The notes under the pieces were generated by a model that saw only the letters and a list, made by a program, of their open reading frames with translations, did not search any database and was not told the DNA's origin. Source: Cellulomonas fulva (GTDB taxonomy: Bacteria; Actinomycetota; Actinomycetes; Actinomycetales; Cellulomonadaceae). From it: a DNA stretch of 64,000 nucleotides. Below, piece after piece: positions 50,227-58,218 of this stretch. The DNA is taken from contig NZ_JAHBOH010000001.1 of the NCBI RefSeq assembly GCF_018531375.1, positions 868,001 through 932,000 of the forward strand. Reading direction: 5' to 3'. Each line of letters opens with the position of its first letter. The stretch's first letter is position 1. The position numbers and the translations under genes were made by a program.

Positions 50227-50976
50227 TCAGGAGGCGAGGACGACGAGCGGGTCCGTCGTGGGCTGCGGCGAGCCCCCGGCCGGCTCGAGCGTCATCGCGA
50301 GCGCGGCGCCCTCGACGAAGTCGTCGACGACCATCGCGGTCTGCGAGCCGCCCTCGGCCATCATCCCCGCGGAGACGGGGTCGCCGGTCGCGACCACCCA
50401 CAGCTGGTAGACGTGACCGGGTGCCGGGTCCGGCAGGTCCTGCGTCATGAACACCGCGCCGTCGGTCGCGACGAGGGCCGAGGCCGTCCCGCCGCCCGCG
50501 ACGTCGGCGTGCATCATCTCCGCGTCGGGGTCCTTGAGCATCGCGGCCAGGTGCGCCTGCTCGGTCCGCATCGCGTCGAGCTCCCGGTGCTGCTGCACCG
50601 CCAGGCCGGCCGGGATCGCGGCGCCGATCGCGACCGCGGCCGCGATCGCCGCCCAGCGGGCGGGCGTCCGACGGCGCGGCGCGAGCGGCACGACGGCCGC
50701 GACCTCGCTCTCGTCCGCCGCGCGGACCTCGTCGACGCGCTGCGCGTCGCCCTGAGGGGTCGCCGCGGCGGCCGCGAGGACGCGTCCGCGCAGGTCGGCG
50801 GGGGGCTCGGCGGCGAGCGCCGTGGCCAGGTCGGCCGCGGCCGCGCGCAGCTCGGCGAGCTCGGCCGCCGCGTCGGGGTCGCGTGCGACGAGCGCGTCGA
50901 CGGCCCGCCGCTCGTCGTCGGAGACGGCGTCCAGGGCGTACGCGCCGAGCAGCTCGCGCGTCTCGTCGTCCCTCAT
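50227..50976 (-). CDS. rskA: Anti-sigma factor, RskA type
   Basis: Membrane-bound anti-sigma factor of 249 residues. The cytosolic N-terminus has the anti-sigma fold (ETRELLGAYALDAVSDDERR, VDALVARDPDAAAELAELRA). One membrane helix follows (RWAAIAAAVAIGAAIPAGLA, about residues 108-127) and then an extracellular RskA-type domain (HVYQLWVVATGDPVSAGMM, MTLEPAGGSPQPTTDPLVVL). It would hold SigK inactive until proteolysed. ATG 50976 overlaps the sigK stop (ATGA), so the two are co-made in balance. Confidence 0.94.
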   Translation of the reverse strand: MRDDETRELLGAYALDAVSDDERRAVDALVARDPDAAAELAELRAAAADLATALAAEPPADLRGRVLAAAAATPQGDAQRVDEVRAADESEVAAVVPLAPRRRTPARWAAIAAAVAIGAAIPAGLAVQQHRELDAMRTEQAHLAAMLKDPDAEMMHADVAGGGTASALVATDGAVFMTQDLPDPAPGHVYQLWVVATGDPVSAGMMAEGGSQTAMVVDDFVEGAALAMTLEPAGGSPQPTTDPLVVLAS

Positions 50977-51638
50977 GCGCTCACCCCCAGGCAGGTGCGC
51001 AGCCGCAGCAGACCGTCCCGGATCCGGGACTTCACCGTCGGCAGGGCGGCCCCGAGCTCGTCGGCGACCTCACGGTAGGTGCGGCCGCCGTAGTAGGCCA
51101 GCTCCACCGCGCGCCGCTGCGTGTCGGTGAGCGTCTCCAGGCAGTGCTGCACGCGCACGCGCTCGAGGGACGTCTCGACGCTCTCGGCGACCTCGTCGAA
51201 CGGGCGCGCGGGCTGCAGGTCGAGGTCGTGCTGGTCCCGGTCGCGCTGCGCCTGCACCGACCGGACCCGGTCGACCGCGCGGCGGTGCGCGGTCGTCAGC
51301 GTCCACGTCCGGGCGGTGCCGAGCTGCTCGTCGAACCGCGCCGCACCCCGCCACACCTCGAGCCAGACCTCCTGCGCCACCTCGGCCGCGTGGTCCGGGT
51401 CCCGCAGCACGCGCAGGCACACGCCGAAGACGGCCGAACCCAGCAGGTCGTACAGCCGCGCGAACGCGCCCTGGTCCCCGCGCGCGACGTCCTGGACGAG
51501 CGCGTCGGCGGCGCGGTCGGGCGCACGCACGGGCGGGTCGTCGGTCGGCACGCGGGTCAGTGTCTCCTGTCGGTGGCGCGGACGCGCGCCGGGCACCCGG
51601 AACGGTCCCGCGACGCGCACCGCGAGGGTCGTGGACAT
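50973..51638 (-). CDS. sigK: ECF RNA polymerase sigma factor, SigK type
   Basis: A 221-residue extracytoplasmic-function sigma factor. Region 2 is GDQGAFARLYDLLGSAVFGV, CLRVLRDPDHAAEVAQEVWL and EVWRGAARFD; region 4 is LTDTQRRAVELAYYGGRTYR, EVADELGAALPTVKSRIRDG, LLRLR. ATG 51638 has GGAGG seven bases upstream and lies downstream of a SigK-like promoter (CCATCC-N15-ACGAAC), so the gene probably drives its own synthesis. It is coupled to rskA. Likely targets dipZ and the fasciclin gene carry the same promoter motif within 3 kb. Confidence 0.94.
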   Translation of the reverse strand: MSTTLAVRVAGPFRVPGARPRHRQETLTRVPTDDPPVRAPDRAADALVQDVARGDQGAFARLYDLLGSAVFGVCLRVLRDPDHAAEVAQEVWLEVWRGAARFDEQLGTARTWTLTTAHRRAVDRVRSVQAQRDRDQHDLDLQPARPFDEVAESVETSLERVRVQHCLETLTDTQRRAVELAYYGGRTYREVADELGAALPTVKSRIRDGLLRLRTCLGVSA

Positions 51639-51664
51639 CGGTCGCCTCCGGTGGGTCGTCCGTG

Positions 51665-51691
51665 GTTCGTCACGACGAGGGGCGCGGATGG
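51665..51691 (-). promoter_or_regulatory. SigK-like autoregulatory promoter of sigK
   Basis: On the minus strand CCATCC (51691-51686) and ACGAAC (51670-51665) are 15 bases apart, the same spacing as in the dipZ and fasciclin promoters. The -10 ends 26 bases before the sigK ATG, leaving room for its SD. Confidence 0.75.
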
Positions 51692-51757
51692 GTCCGCGGC
51701 GGGTGACCCGCGCCACGCCGGGTGCATCTGGCGGGCGCGTGCCGGCTCCTGCTCGGC

Positions 51758-53140
51758 ATGGACCTCACCGACGAGTCCGCGGTCGACCTCGCCGTCGCCC
51801 GCGCGAAGGACTGGCTCAGCCGTGTCGCGGAACGTCCGATCGCCCCCGCGGCGGACGTGGCGACGGTGCAGGAGGCGCTCGGCGCCACGCTGCCCCCGGA
51901 CCCGCAGGCGGCGGTCGACGTCGTCGGCCGCCTGGTCGCCGCGGTCGAGCCCGCGCTGATCGGCAGCCAGTCGCCGCGCTTCTACGGGTGGGTGATCGGC
52001 GGCACGCACCCGGTCGCGCTCGCCGCCGACTGGCTGGTCACCGCGTGGGACCAGAACGCCGCGATGCGCACCACCATGCCGGGCACGGCCGCGGTCGAGG
52101 AGCTCGCGGGCACCTGGCTGCTCGACCTGCTGGGCCTGCCGGCGAGCGCGAGCGTCGGCTTCACCACGGGCGCGACCGCGGCGAACTTCGCGGCGCTCGC
52201 CGCGGCCCGGCACCGCGTGCTGGCCGACGCCGGGTGGGACGTGGAGCGCGACGGCCTGTCCGGGGCCCCGCACGTGCGGGTCCTGGCCGGCGCGGAGCGG
52301 CACGGCTCCGTGGACCTGGCGCTGCGCTACCTGGGCCTGGGGTCGGCCGAGCTGGCCCCCGCCGACGACCAGGGCCGGGTCGACGTCCCCGCGCTGGCCA
52401 CGGCGCTGGCGGACACCACCGGCCCGACGATCGTGGTCCTGCAGGCGGGCAACCTCCACTCGGGAGCGTTCGACGACGTCGGGTCGGCCGCGCGCGCCGC
52501 GCACGCCCACGGCGCGTGGGTGCACGTCGACGGCGCCTTCGGGCTGTGGGCGGCCGCCTCGCCGCGCCTGGCGCACCTCGCGGACGGCCTCGCGGACGCG
52601 GACTCGTGGGCCACCGACGCGCACAAGACCCTCAACACGCCGTACGACTGCGGGCTCGCGATCGTCTCGCGGCCGGCCGACGCCGTGGCGGCGCTCGGCG
52701 CCCAGGCGAGCTACCTGGTCGACACGGCAACCGGGCACGACCCGTGGACGCTCGTCCCCGAGATGTCCCGACGAGCCCGCGGCGTCCCGGTCTGGGCGAC
52801 GCTCGCGACCCTCGGCCGCTCCGGCGTGGTCGCGCTCGTCGACGGCCTGGTCGACGCGGCGCAGGACCTGGCCGCCGCGCTGCGCGACGTGCCGGGCGTC
52901 GCCGTGCTCAACGACGTCGTCTACACGCAGGTGTGCGTGACGTTCGGGGACGACGAGCGCACCGCGGCCGTCGCCGCGGCGCTGCGCGACGACGGGGAGG
53001 CGTACGCCTCGACCTCGCGGTGGCGGGGCGTGGAGGTGCTGCGCTTCTCCGTCAGCAACGCGTGGACGGACGCGGCCGAGGTGCGACGCACGGTCGACGC
53101 CGTCCGCCGCGCACTCGGGACGGTCGACCGCACCGCGTGA
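51758..53140 (+). CDS. PLP-dependent decarboxylase/aminotransferase-like protein (group II decarboxylase family)
   Basis: A 460-residue fold-type I PLP enzyme of the glutamate/aromatic amino acid decarboxylase family. Seen: SPRFYGWVIGGTHPVALAAD near residue 70, GFTTGATAANFAALAAAR near 133, HVDGAFGLWAAAS near 255 with the PLP aspartate, and the Schiff-base lysine in ATDAHKTLNTPYDCG near 290. The substrate is unknown; close relatives are annotated only as aspartate aminotransferase family. ATG 51758 gives MDLTDESAVDL; a GTG at 51722 would add 12 residues. It is divergent from sigK with a 119-base gap. Confidence 0.85.
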   Translation: MDLTDESAVDLAVARAKDWLSRVAERPIAPAADVATVQEALGATLPPDPQAAVDVVGRLVAAVEPALIGSQSPRFYGWVIGGTHPVALAADWLVTAWDQNAAMRTTMPGTAAVEELAGTWLLDLLGLPASASVGFTTGATAANFAALAAARHRVLADAGWDVERDGLSGAPHVRVLAGAERHGSVDLALRYLGLGSAELAPADDQGRVDVPALATALADTTGPTIVVLQAGNLHSGAFDDVGSAARAAHAHGAWVHVDGAFGLWAAASPRLAHLADGLADADSWATDAHKTLNTPYDCGLAIVSRPADAVAALGAQASYLVDTATGHDPWTLVPEMSRRARGVPVWATLATLGRSGVVALVDGLVDAAQDLAAALRDVPGVAVLNDVVYTQVCVTFGDDERTAAVAAALRDDGEAYASTSRWRGVEVLRFSVSNAWTDAAEVRRTVDAVRRALGTVDRTA

Positions 53141-53161
53141 GGGACCGGACCCGGGCGGCGC

Positions 53162-53728
53162 TCAGGCGACCGACGCGGTCCGGGCGCGGGTGACGCCCTC
53201 GATCGCGGCGGGCAGCCCCAGCCGGCCGGCGAGCCCGTCCACCTGCACGACCGCGGCCGGTCCGTGCGACCGGTACAGCTCGACGAGCGCCGCGAGCTCG
53301 CTGCGCCCGCCGTAGCGGCAGGTGACCTCGAGCAGGGTGCGCGCGCCCTCGTGGACCAGGTACGTCACCTCGCCCACGAAGTCCTCCGCGGGCGTGACCC
53401 GGAACCGGACGGCGCCGACCTCGACGACCGGCGGCAGCACGCGCCCGTGGACGTGCGCGAGCCGGAGCAGGGCCGCGATGCCCTCGCCCTCCTGCGCACC
53501 CAGCCCGGCGCACGCGTCCAGCGCGTCCATGTCCACCAGCACCACGCAGGACGGGTCCGGCTCGGACGAGCCGGGGTGCCACGCCGCGTCCAGCTCCAGG
53601 GTGAGGAAGCCGTCGTGCGCGCTCCACGCCGTGCGGACGCGCTCCAGCCGCTCGGCGAGCGTCATGCCGGCCAGGGGGTTGCGCCGCGAGGTCGCCGTGG
53701 CGCCGCAGGAGCAGGAGATCGTCACCAT
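53162..53728 (-). CDS. Hypothetical protein (188 aa)
   Basis: Not recognised. A cysteine-rich start (VTISCSCGATATSRRNP) could bind a metal, followed by a helix and an alpha/beta body with an acidic VVLVDMDALDACAGLGAQEG segment and an Arg/Glu-rich ARTLLEVTCRYGGRSELAAL segment. No signal peptide or membrane helix. ATG 53728 is chosen as the shortest start giving the CSCG motif near the N-terminus; its SD is weak. The gene converges with the PLP enzyme and is divergent from fhaA. Confidence 0.65.
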   Translation of the reverse strand: MVTISCSCGATATSRRNPLAGMTLAERLERVRTAWSAHDGFLTLELDAAWHPGSSEPDPSCVVLVDMDALDACAGLGAQEGEGIAALLRLAHVHGRVLPPVVEVGAVRFRVTPAEDFVGEVTYLVHEGARTLLEVTCRYGGRSELAALVELYRSHGPAAVVQVDGLAGRLGLPAAIEGVTRARTASVA

Positions 53729-53950
53729 GTCCCCAGGGTGCGCCCGACCACTGACACGGGGCGTCCCGGCGCGCCGGGACCGGGACGATCCCCCCGATCC
53801 CGCCCCCACCGGCGGCACCTCGCACGGGGCGCGCGGGCGGCGCGCGCCACCCCGGAGGCGCCTCGCGGATACCATCGAGACGGATCGACGGTGGCGGGAC
53901 GTGCCCGGCACCGTCCGCCGGACGTGCCGCGAGCGGGAAGGAGGTGGACG

Positions 53951-54658
53951 TTGGGCTTCCTCGACAAGTTCGAGAACGGGGTCGAGCGCGCCGTGAACAA
54001 CGCGTTCTCCCGCACGTTCCGCAGCGAGCTCAAGCCGGTCGAGATGGCGAGCCGCCTGCGCCGCGAGGTGGACCAGCGCGCCGCCGTGGTGGGCCGTGAC
54101 CGCACGGTCGTGCCCAACGACTTCACCATCGAGCTCTCCACCCCGGACTACGACCAGGTCGAGGCCTGGGGCGCGGAGGCGCTGGCCGACGAGTTCGCGG
54201 CGAACGTCACGGACTACGCCTCGAGCCAGCGCTACGCGTTCGTCGGGCCGGTCACCGTGAGCTTCACGGAGGACGTGGAGCTCGAGGCGGGCCGGTTCGA
54301 GGTGCACAGCGCGACCGTGCGCGGCGCCGTGGCGCCGGCCACCTCGACCGCCCCCAGCCCGCGCCACCCGCTCCTGGACATCGACGGCCAGCGCTACCTG
54401 CTCACCGGTCCCGTCACCGTGATCGGCCGCGGCTCGGAGGCGGACATCATCGTCGACGACCCGGGCGTCTCCCGCCGCCACCTCGAGATCCGCGTCAACC
54501 CGGACGGCGTCGTCGCCTCGGACATGGGCTCGACCAACGGCCTGTTCGTCGAGGGCCACAAGGTGCCGGCCGCGACGCTCCTGGACGGCAACACGCTGAC
54601 GATCGGGCGCACCCGGATCCTGTTCTGGACCGGCGGCGAGCCGGACCCGGACGAGTGA
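53951..54658 (+). CDS. fhaA: FHA domain protein with DUF3662 (FhaA)
   Basis: Phosphothreonine-binding scaffold of cell-wall regulation, 235 residues. DUF3662 covers about residues 1-115 (LDKFENGVERAVNNAFSRTF, RRLRREVDQ-like segment, VVPNDFTIELSTPDYDQ). The FHA domain at about 140-228 shows VIGRGSEADIIVDDPGVSRR, HLEIR and DMGSTNGLFVEGHKV, the phosphothreonine-binding signature. The start is TTG at 53951, supported by GGAAGGAGG at ideal spacing. A TACCAT hexamer near 53870 may be the -10 of the whole cluster, with no clear -35. It is first of seven collinear genes; PknA or PknB should phosphorylate partners. Confidence 0.93.
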   Translation: MGFLDKFENGVERAVNNAFSRTFRSELKPVEMASRLRREVDQRAAVVGRDRTVVPNDFTIELSTPDYDQVEAWGAEALADEFAANVTDYASSQRYAFVGPVTVSFTEDVELEAGRFEVHSATVRGAVAPATSTAPSPRHPLLDIDGQRYLLTGPVTVIGRGSEADIIVDDPGVSRRHLEIRVNPDGVVASDMGSTNGLFVEGHKVPAATLLDGNTLTIGRTRILFWTGGEPDPDE

Positions 54659-54680
54659 AGCGACCGGCGGCCCTGACGCG

Positions 54681-55214
54681 ATGAGCGAGCTGACGATCAC
54701 CCTGCTGCGGCTGGGCTACCTGGCCCTGCTGTGGATCCTGGTGCTCTCGTCGATCGCCGTGCTGCGCCGGGACCTGTACGGCACGCGGATCTCGCGCCGC
54801 CGCGCCCGGCCGCCGGCCGTCGCCGCCGCGGCCCCGGACGCTCCCGCCGCGGCACCGGCCGCCCCGCAGGCAGCACCCGCGCAGGCCGCGCAGCCGGTGC
54901 CCCGGTCCGCGCGCGGCACGGCCCGCACCGCGCGCCTCGTCGTGACCACCGGCCCGCTCGCGGGCACGACGATCCCGCTCACGCAGTCCGCGGTCGTCCT
55001 GGGCCGGGCGCCCGGCAGCACGCTGGTGCTGGACGACGACTACTCGAGCTCGCGGCACGCGCGCGTGTTCCCGCAGGGCGGCCAGTGGTACGTCGAGGAC
55101 CTCGGGTCCACCAACGGCACCTTCGTCGGCGAGCAGCGCATCAGCAGCCCGGTGCTCATGACGCCGGGGACCGCCGTGCGGGTCGGGCGCAACGTCATCG
55201 AGCTGCAGGGCTGA
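54681..55214 (+). CDS. fhaB: Membrane-anchored FHA domain protein (FhaB)
   Basis: A 177-residue FHA protein. One N-terminal membrane helix (LLRLGYLALLWILVLSSIAV) is followed by an Ala/Pro-rich spacer (about 45-75) and a C-terminal FHA domain with VVLGRAPGSTLVLDDDYSSS, RHARVFPQGG and EDLGSTNGTFVGEQR. In mycobacteria FhaB (FipA) links Ser/Thr kinases with division proteins. ATG 54681 lies 22 bases after fhaA. Confidence 0.95.
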   Translation: MSELTITLLRLGYLALLWILVLSSIAVLRRDLYGTRISRRRARPPAVAAAAPDAPAAAPAAPQAAPAQAAQPVPRSARGTARTARLVVTTGPLAGTTIPLTQSAVVLGRAPGSTLVLDDDYSSSRHARVFPQGGQWYVEDLGSTNGTFVGEQRISSPVLMTPGTAVRVGRNVIELQG

Positions 55215-55219
55215 CCCGG

Positions 55220-56707
55220 ATGGGGGTCGCCCTGCGGTACGCCGCACGCTCCGACGTGGGGCTCGTGCGCACCAACAACCAGGACTCGGCGTACGCCGGC
55301 CCGCACCTGCTCGTCGTCGCCGACGGCATGGGCGGCCACGCGGGCGGCGACGTCGCGTCCTCGCTCGCGATCGCGACGTTCGCGCCGCTCGACGACGAGG
55401 CGCTGGGCCCCGACGACGCGCTCGGGGAGCTCGAGCACGCCATCGAGGACGCACGCGACGACATCCGCGCCCGCAGCGCGGCCGAGCCGGACCTGGCCGG
55501 CATGGGCACCACGGTCACGGCGATCCTGCGCACGGGCAACAAGCTCGCGATGGTGCACCTGGGCGACTCGCGCGGGTACCTGATGCGCGACGGCGTGCTC
55601 GCGCAGGTCACCACCGACCACACCTTCGTGCAGCACCTGGTCGACATCGGCCGCATCACGCCCGAGGAGGCGGAGCACCACCCGCAGCGGTCGGTCGTGA
55701 TGCGCGTGCTGGGCGACTTCGAGACCGACCTGACGCCGGACATGTCGGTGCGCGAGGCACGGCCGGGCGACCGCTGGCTCCTGTGCTCCGACGGCCTCTC
55801 CGGCTTCGTGTCGGCCGAGACCATCGAGACCACCATGCGCGAGCTGACGGACGTCGACGCGTGCGCGGACCGGCTGGTCCAGCTGGCGCTGCGCGGCGGC
55901 GGCGGGGACAACGTGACGGTCGTGCTCGCAGACGTCGTCGAGCTCGACGAGCTGCCCGACGGCTCCGCGCCGGGGACGTCGCCGCAGGTCGTCGGGGCGG
56001 CCGCCACCACGCGGGACGACCCGACGGTCGCCGCGGACGGCCCGGCCGCGCGCGCCGCGGGCCTCGCGGCCGCGGCGGCCCGCGCCCAGCGCTCGGGCCT
56101 GGCGGGGTCCGCGGGCGACGAGCCCGCGCCGGAGCCGGGCACGGTTCCCGACGAGACCGCGGCACGGGCCCGCGACGGGGACGAGCGCGAGGACGACGAG
56201 CTCGAGGACGACGAGGAGGCCGGGACCCGGCGCAGCCGCGGTGCGCTGGTCGCGGTGCTGGTCGCCGTGCTGGCGGTCGCGCTCGTCGGCGGTGCCGCGG
56301 CCTGGACCCGCACGCAGTACTACGTGGGCATCGACGGCGACGAGGTCGCGATCTTCCAGGGCGTGCCGGGGACCATCGGCCCGCTCTCGCTGTCCACCGT
56401 CGTGGAGCGGACGGGCATCACGACCGACGAGATCGAGTCCCAGTACGTGCGCGACCGGCTCGGCCAGAGCATCCACGCCGACGACCGCGAGGCCGCGCGC
56501 CGGCTCGTCGACGAGCTCGTCGCGACCGACCCGACCGACGACCCGACCGACGACCCGACGCCCGAGCCCACGCTCGAGCCCACGGCGCCGGCGACCGGGC
56601 AGCCGACGGTGCGGCCGACCGTGCGGCCGACCGTCGACCCGACCACGCGCGCCACCACCCGCCCGACCCCGCGCACCACCCGGTCCGCCGCGGGCACGGA
56701 CGGTTGA
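55220..56707 (+). CDS. pstP: PP2C-type Ser/Thr protein phosphatase (PstP)
   Basis: Membrane phosphatase that reverses PknA/PknB phosphorylation, 495 residues. The PP2C domain (1-240) has RTNNQDSAYAG, VVADGMGGHAGGDVASSLAI with metal-binding aspartates, HLGDSRGYLMRDG, LLCSDGLSGFVSAE and GGGDNVTVVLADV. An acidic cytosolic linker leads to one helix (about 343-363, ALVAVLVAVLAVALVGGAAA). An extracellular tail follows with Asp/Pro/Thr repeats (PTDDPTDDPTPEP, PTVRPTVRPTVDP). The ATG at 55220 has a weak SD. It lies five bases after fhaB and its stop overlaps the rodA start region. Confidence 0.95.
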   Translation: MGVALRYAARSDVGLVRTNNQDSAYAGPHLLVVADGMGGHAGGDVASSLAIATFAPLDDEALGPDDALGELEHAIEDARDDIRARSAAEPDLAGMGTTVTAILRTGNKLAMVHLGDSRGYLMRDGVLAQVTTDHTFVQHLVDIGRITPEEAEHHPQRSVVMRVLGDFETDLTPDMSVREARPGDRWLLCSDGLSGFVSAETIETTMRELTDVDACADRLVQLALRGGGGDNVTVVLADVVELDELPDGSAPGTSPQVVGAAATTRDDPTVAADGPAARAAGLAAAAARAQRSGLAGSAGDEPAPEPGTVPDETAARARDGDEREDDELEDDEEAGTRRSRGALVAVLVAVLAVALVGGAAAWTRTQYYVGIDGDEVAIFQGVPGTIGPLSLSTVVERTGITTDEIESQYVRDRLGQSIHADDREAARRLVDELVATDPTDDPTDDPTPEPTLEPTAPATGQPTVRPTVRPTVDPTTRATTRPTPRTTRSAAGTDG

Positions 56708-56709
56708 GC

Positions 56710-58218
56710 GTGGCGACCGTCGAGCCGCACCAGGTCCGTCGCGGCCGGGGCGTCGAGCTCGGGCTGCTCGTGCTCGCGCTCGCGCTCGGCGTCGGCGCGT
56801 ACGCGCTCGTCGGGCTCGGCGTCGAGGGCGAGGTGCCGCCGGACGTGATCGGCTACGGCGCCGGCCTGGCGGGCCTCGCGGTCCTCATGCACCTGGTGCT
56901 GCGCTGGCGCGCGCCGTACGCGGACCCGGTGATCCTGCCGGTCACGGTCGCGCTCAACGGCATCGGGCTCGCCATGATCTACCGCCTGGACCTCGCGGAG
57001 AAGGGCAAGGGCGGCGACGACCTGTTCGCCGCCAAGCAGCTCCTCTGGACCACGATCGCGGTGGCCCTCGCGGCGCTGGTGCTCGTGCTGCTGAAGGACC
57101 ACCGGACGCTGCGCCGGTTCACGTACACCGCCATGGTCGCCGCGCTCGTCCTGCTGGCCCTCCCGCTGCTGCCCGTGATCGGCTCGTCGATCAACGGTGC
57201 GCGGATCTGGGTCTACTTCGGCCCGGTCGGGATGCAGCCCGCGGAGTTCGCCAAGATCGCGCTGGCCGTGTTCTTCGCGGGGTACCTCGTCACGCACCGC
57301 GACACGCTGGCGCTCGCCGGACCGCGGTTCCTGGGCCTGCAGCTGCCGCGCGCGCGGGACCTGGGGCCGATCCTCGTGGTGTGGGCCGGCTCGATCGCCG
57401 TCCTGGTCCTCGAGCGCGACCTCGGCACGTCCCTGCTGCTGTTCGGGCTGTTCGTGGCGATGCTCTACCTCGCCACCGAGCGGATCAGCTGGGTGGTCAT
57501 CGGCCTGATGATGTTCGTCGGCGGCGCCGTGCTCGCGGCGAGCGTGTTCGGCCACGTCGCCGCGCGGTTCGACGTGTGGCTCCACGCGCTCGACCCGGCG
57601 ATCTTCGACCGCGACCCGGGCGGCTCGGGCCAGCTGGTGCGCGGGCTGTTCGGCATGGCGAGCGGGGGGCTGTTCGGCACGGGCTGGGGCGAGGGCCGCC
57701 CGGACCTGGTGCCCTACGCCGAGTCCGACTTCATCGTCGCGTCGCTCGGCGAGGAGCTGGGCCTGACCGGCCTGCTCGCCATCCTCATGCTGTACGTCGT
57801 CCTCACCGAGCGCGGCATGCGCGCCGCGATCGGCGTGCGGGACGGCTTCGGCAAGCTGCTCGCCGGCGGCCTGGCGTTCGTCGTGGCGTGGCAGTGCTTC
57901 GTCGTCGTCGGTGGCGTCACCCGGCTCATCCCGCTCACCGGCCTGACCACGCCGTTCCTGGCCTACGGCGGGTCCAGCCTGCTCGCCAACTGGATGATCG
58001 TCGCGCTGCTGCTGCGCATCTCGCACGACGCGCGCCGGCCCGCGCCCGCGACGCCCGCCTTCGGGCTCGACGAGCCCATCCCGGCGGAGCTGCTCGGCGA
58101 TGCACCCTCCGTGCCGGCAGCGCCCTCTGCCCGTGTCGCCGGCGACGGCCTGACGGAGGGCGACGACCAGCCCACGCAGCGGATCGCCGGCCTGCCCGGC
58201 GAGCGGGAGGCCCGGTGA
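56710..58218 (+). CDS. rodA: FtsW/RodA/SpoVE-type peptidoglycan polymerase
   Basis: Membrane SEDS glycosyltransferase that polymerises lipid II, working with the PBP encoded next. About 12 helices are seen. Family marks are the GSSINGARIWVYFGPVGMQP region (near residue 157), LERDLGTSLLLFGLF near 236 with the catalytic Asp/Glu area, VPYAESDFIVASLGEELGL near 335 and TPFLAYGGSSLLANWMIVAL near 415. GTG 56710 is preferred; a TTG at 56704 overlapping the pstP stop is the alternative. The cytosolic tail is Pro/Ala-rich. The stop overlaps the pbpA GTG. Confidence 0.95.
   Translation: MATVEPHQVRRGRGVELGLLVLALALGVGAYALVGLGVEGEVPPDVIGYGAGLAGLAVLMHLVLRWRAPYADPVILPVTVALNGIGLAMIYRLDLAEKGKGGDDLFAAKQLLWTTIAVALAALVLVLLKDHRTLRRFTYTAMVAALVLLALPLLPVIGSSINGARIWVYFGPVGMQPAEFAKIALAVFFAGYLVTHRDTLALAGPRFLGLQLPRARDLGPILVVWAGSIAVLVLERDLGTSLLLFGLFVAMLYLATERISWVVIGLMMFVGGAVLAASVFGHVAARFDVWLHALDPAIFDRDPGGSGQLVRGLFGMASGGLFGTGWGEGRPDLVPYAESDFIVASLGEELGLTGLLAILMLYVVLTERGMRAAIGVRDGFGKLLAGGLAFVVAWQCFVVVGGVTRLIPLTGLTTPFLAYGGSSLLANWMIVALLLRISHDARRPAPATPAFGLDEPIPAELLGDAPSVPAAPSARVAGDGLTEGDDQPTQRIAGLPGEREAR

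Noticed and set aside
56241-58214. N-terminal extension of the penicillin-binding protein by some 660 residues
   Set aside because: The extension is antisense-like/alternate-frame sequence of pstP and rodA; GTG 58215 has an SD and the normal PBP start.
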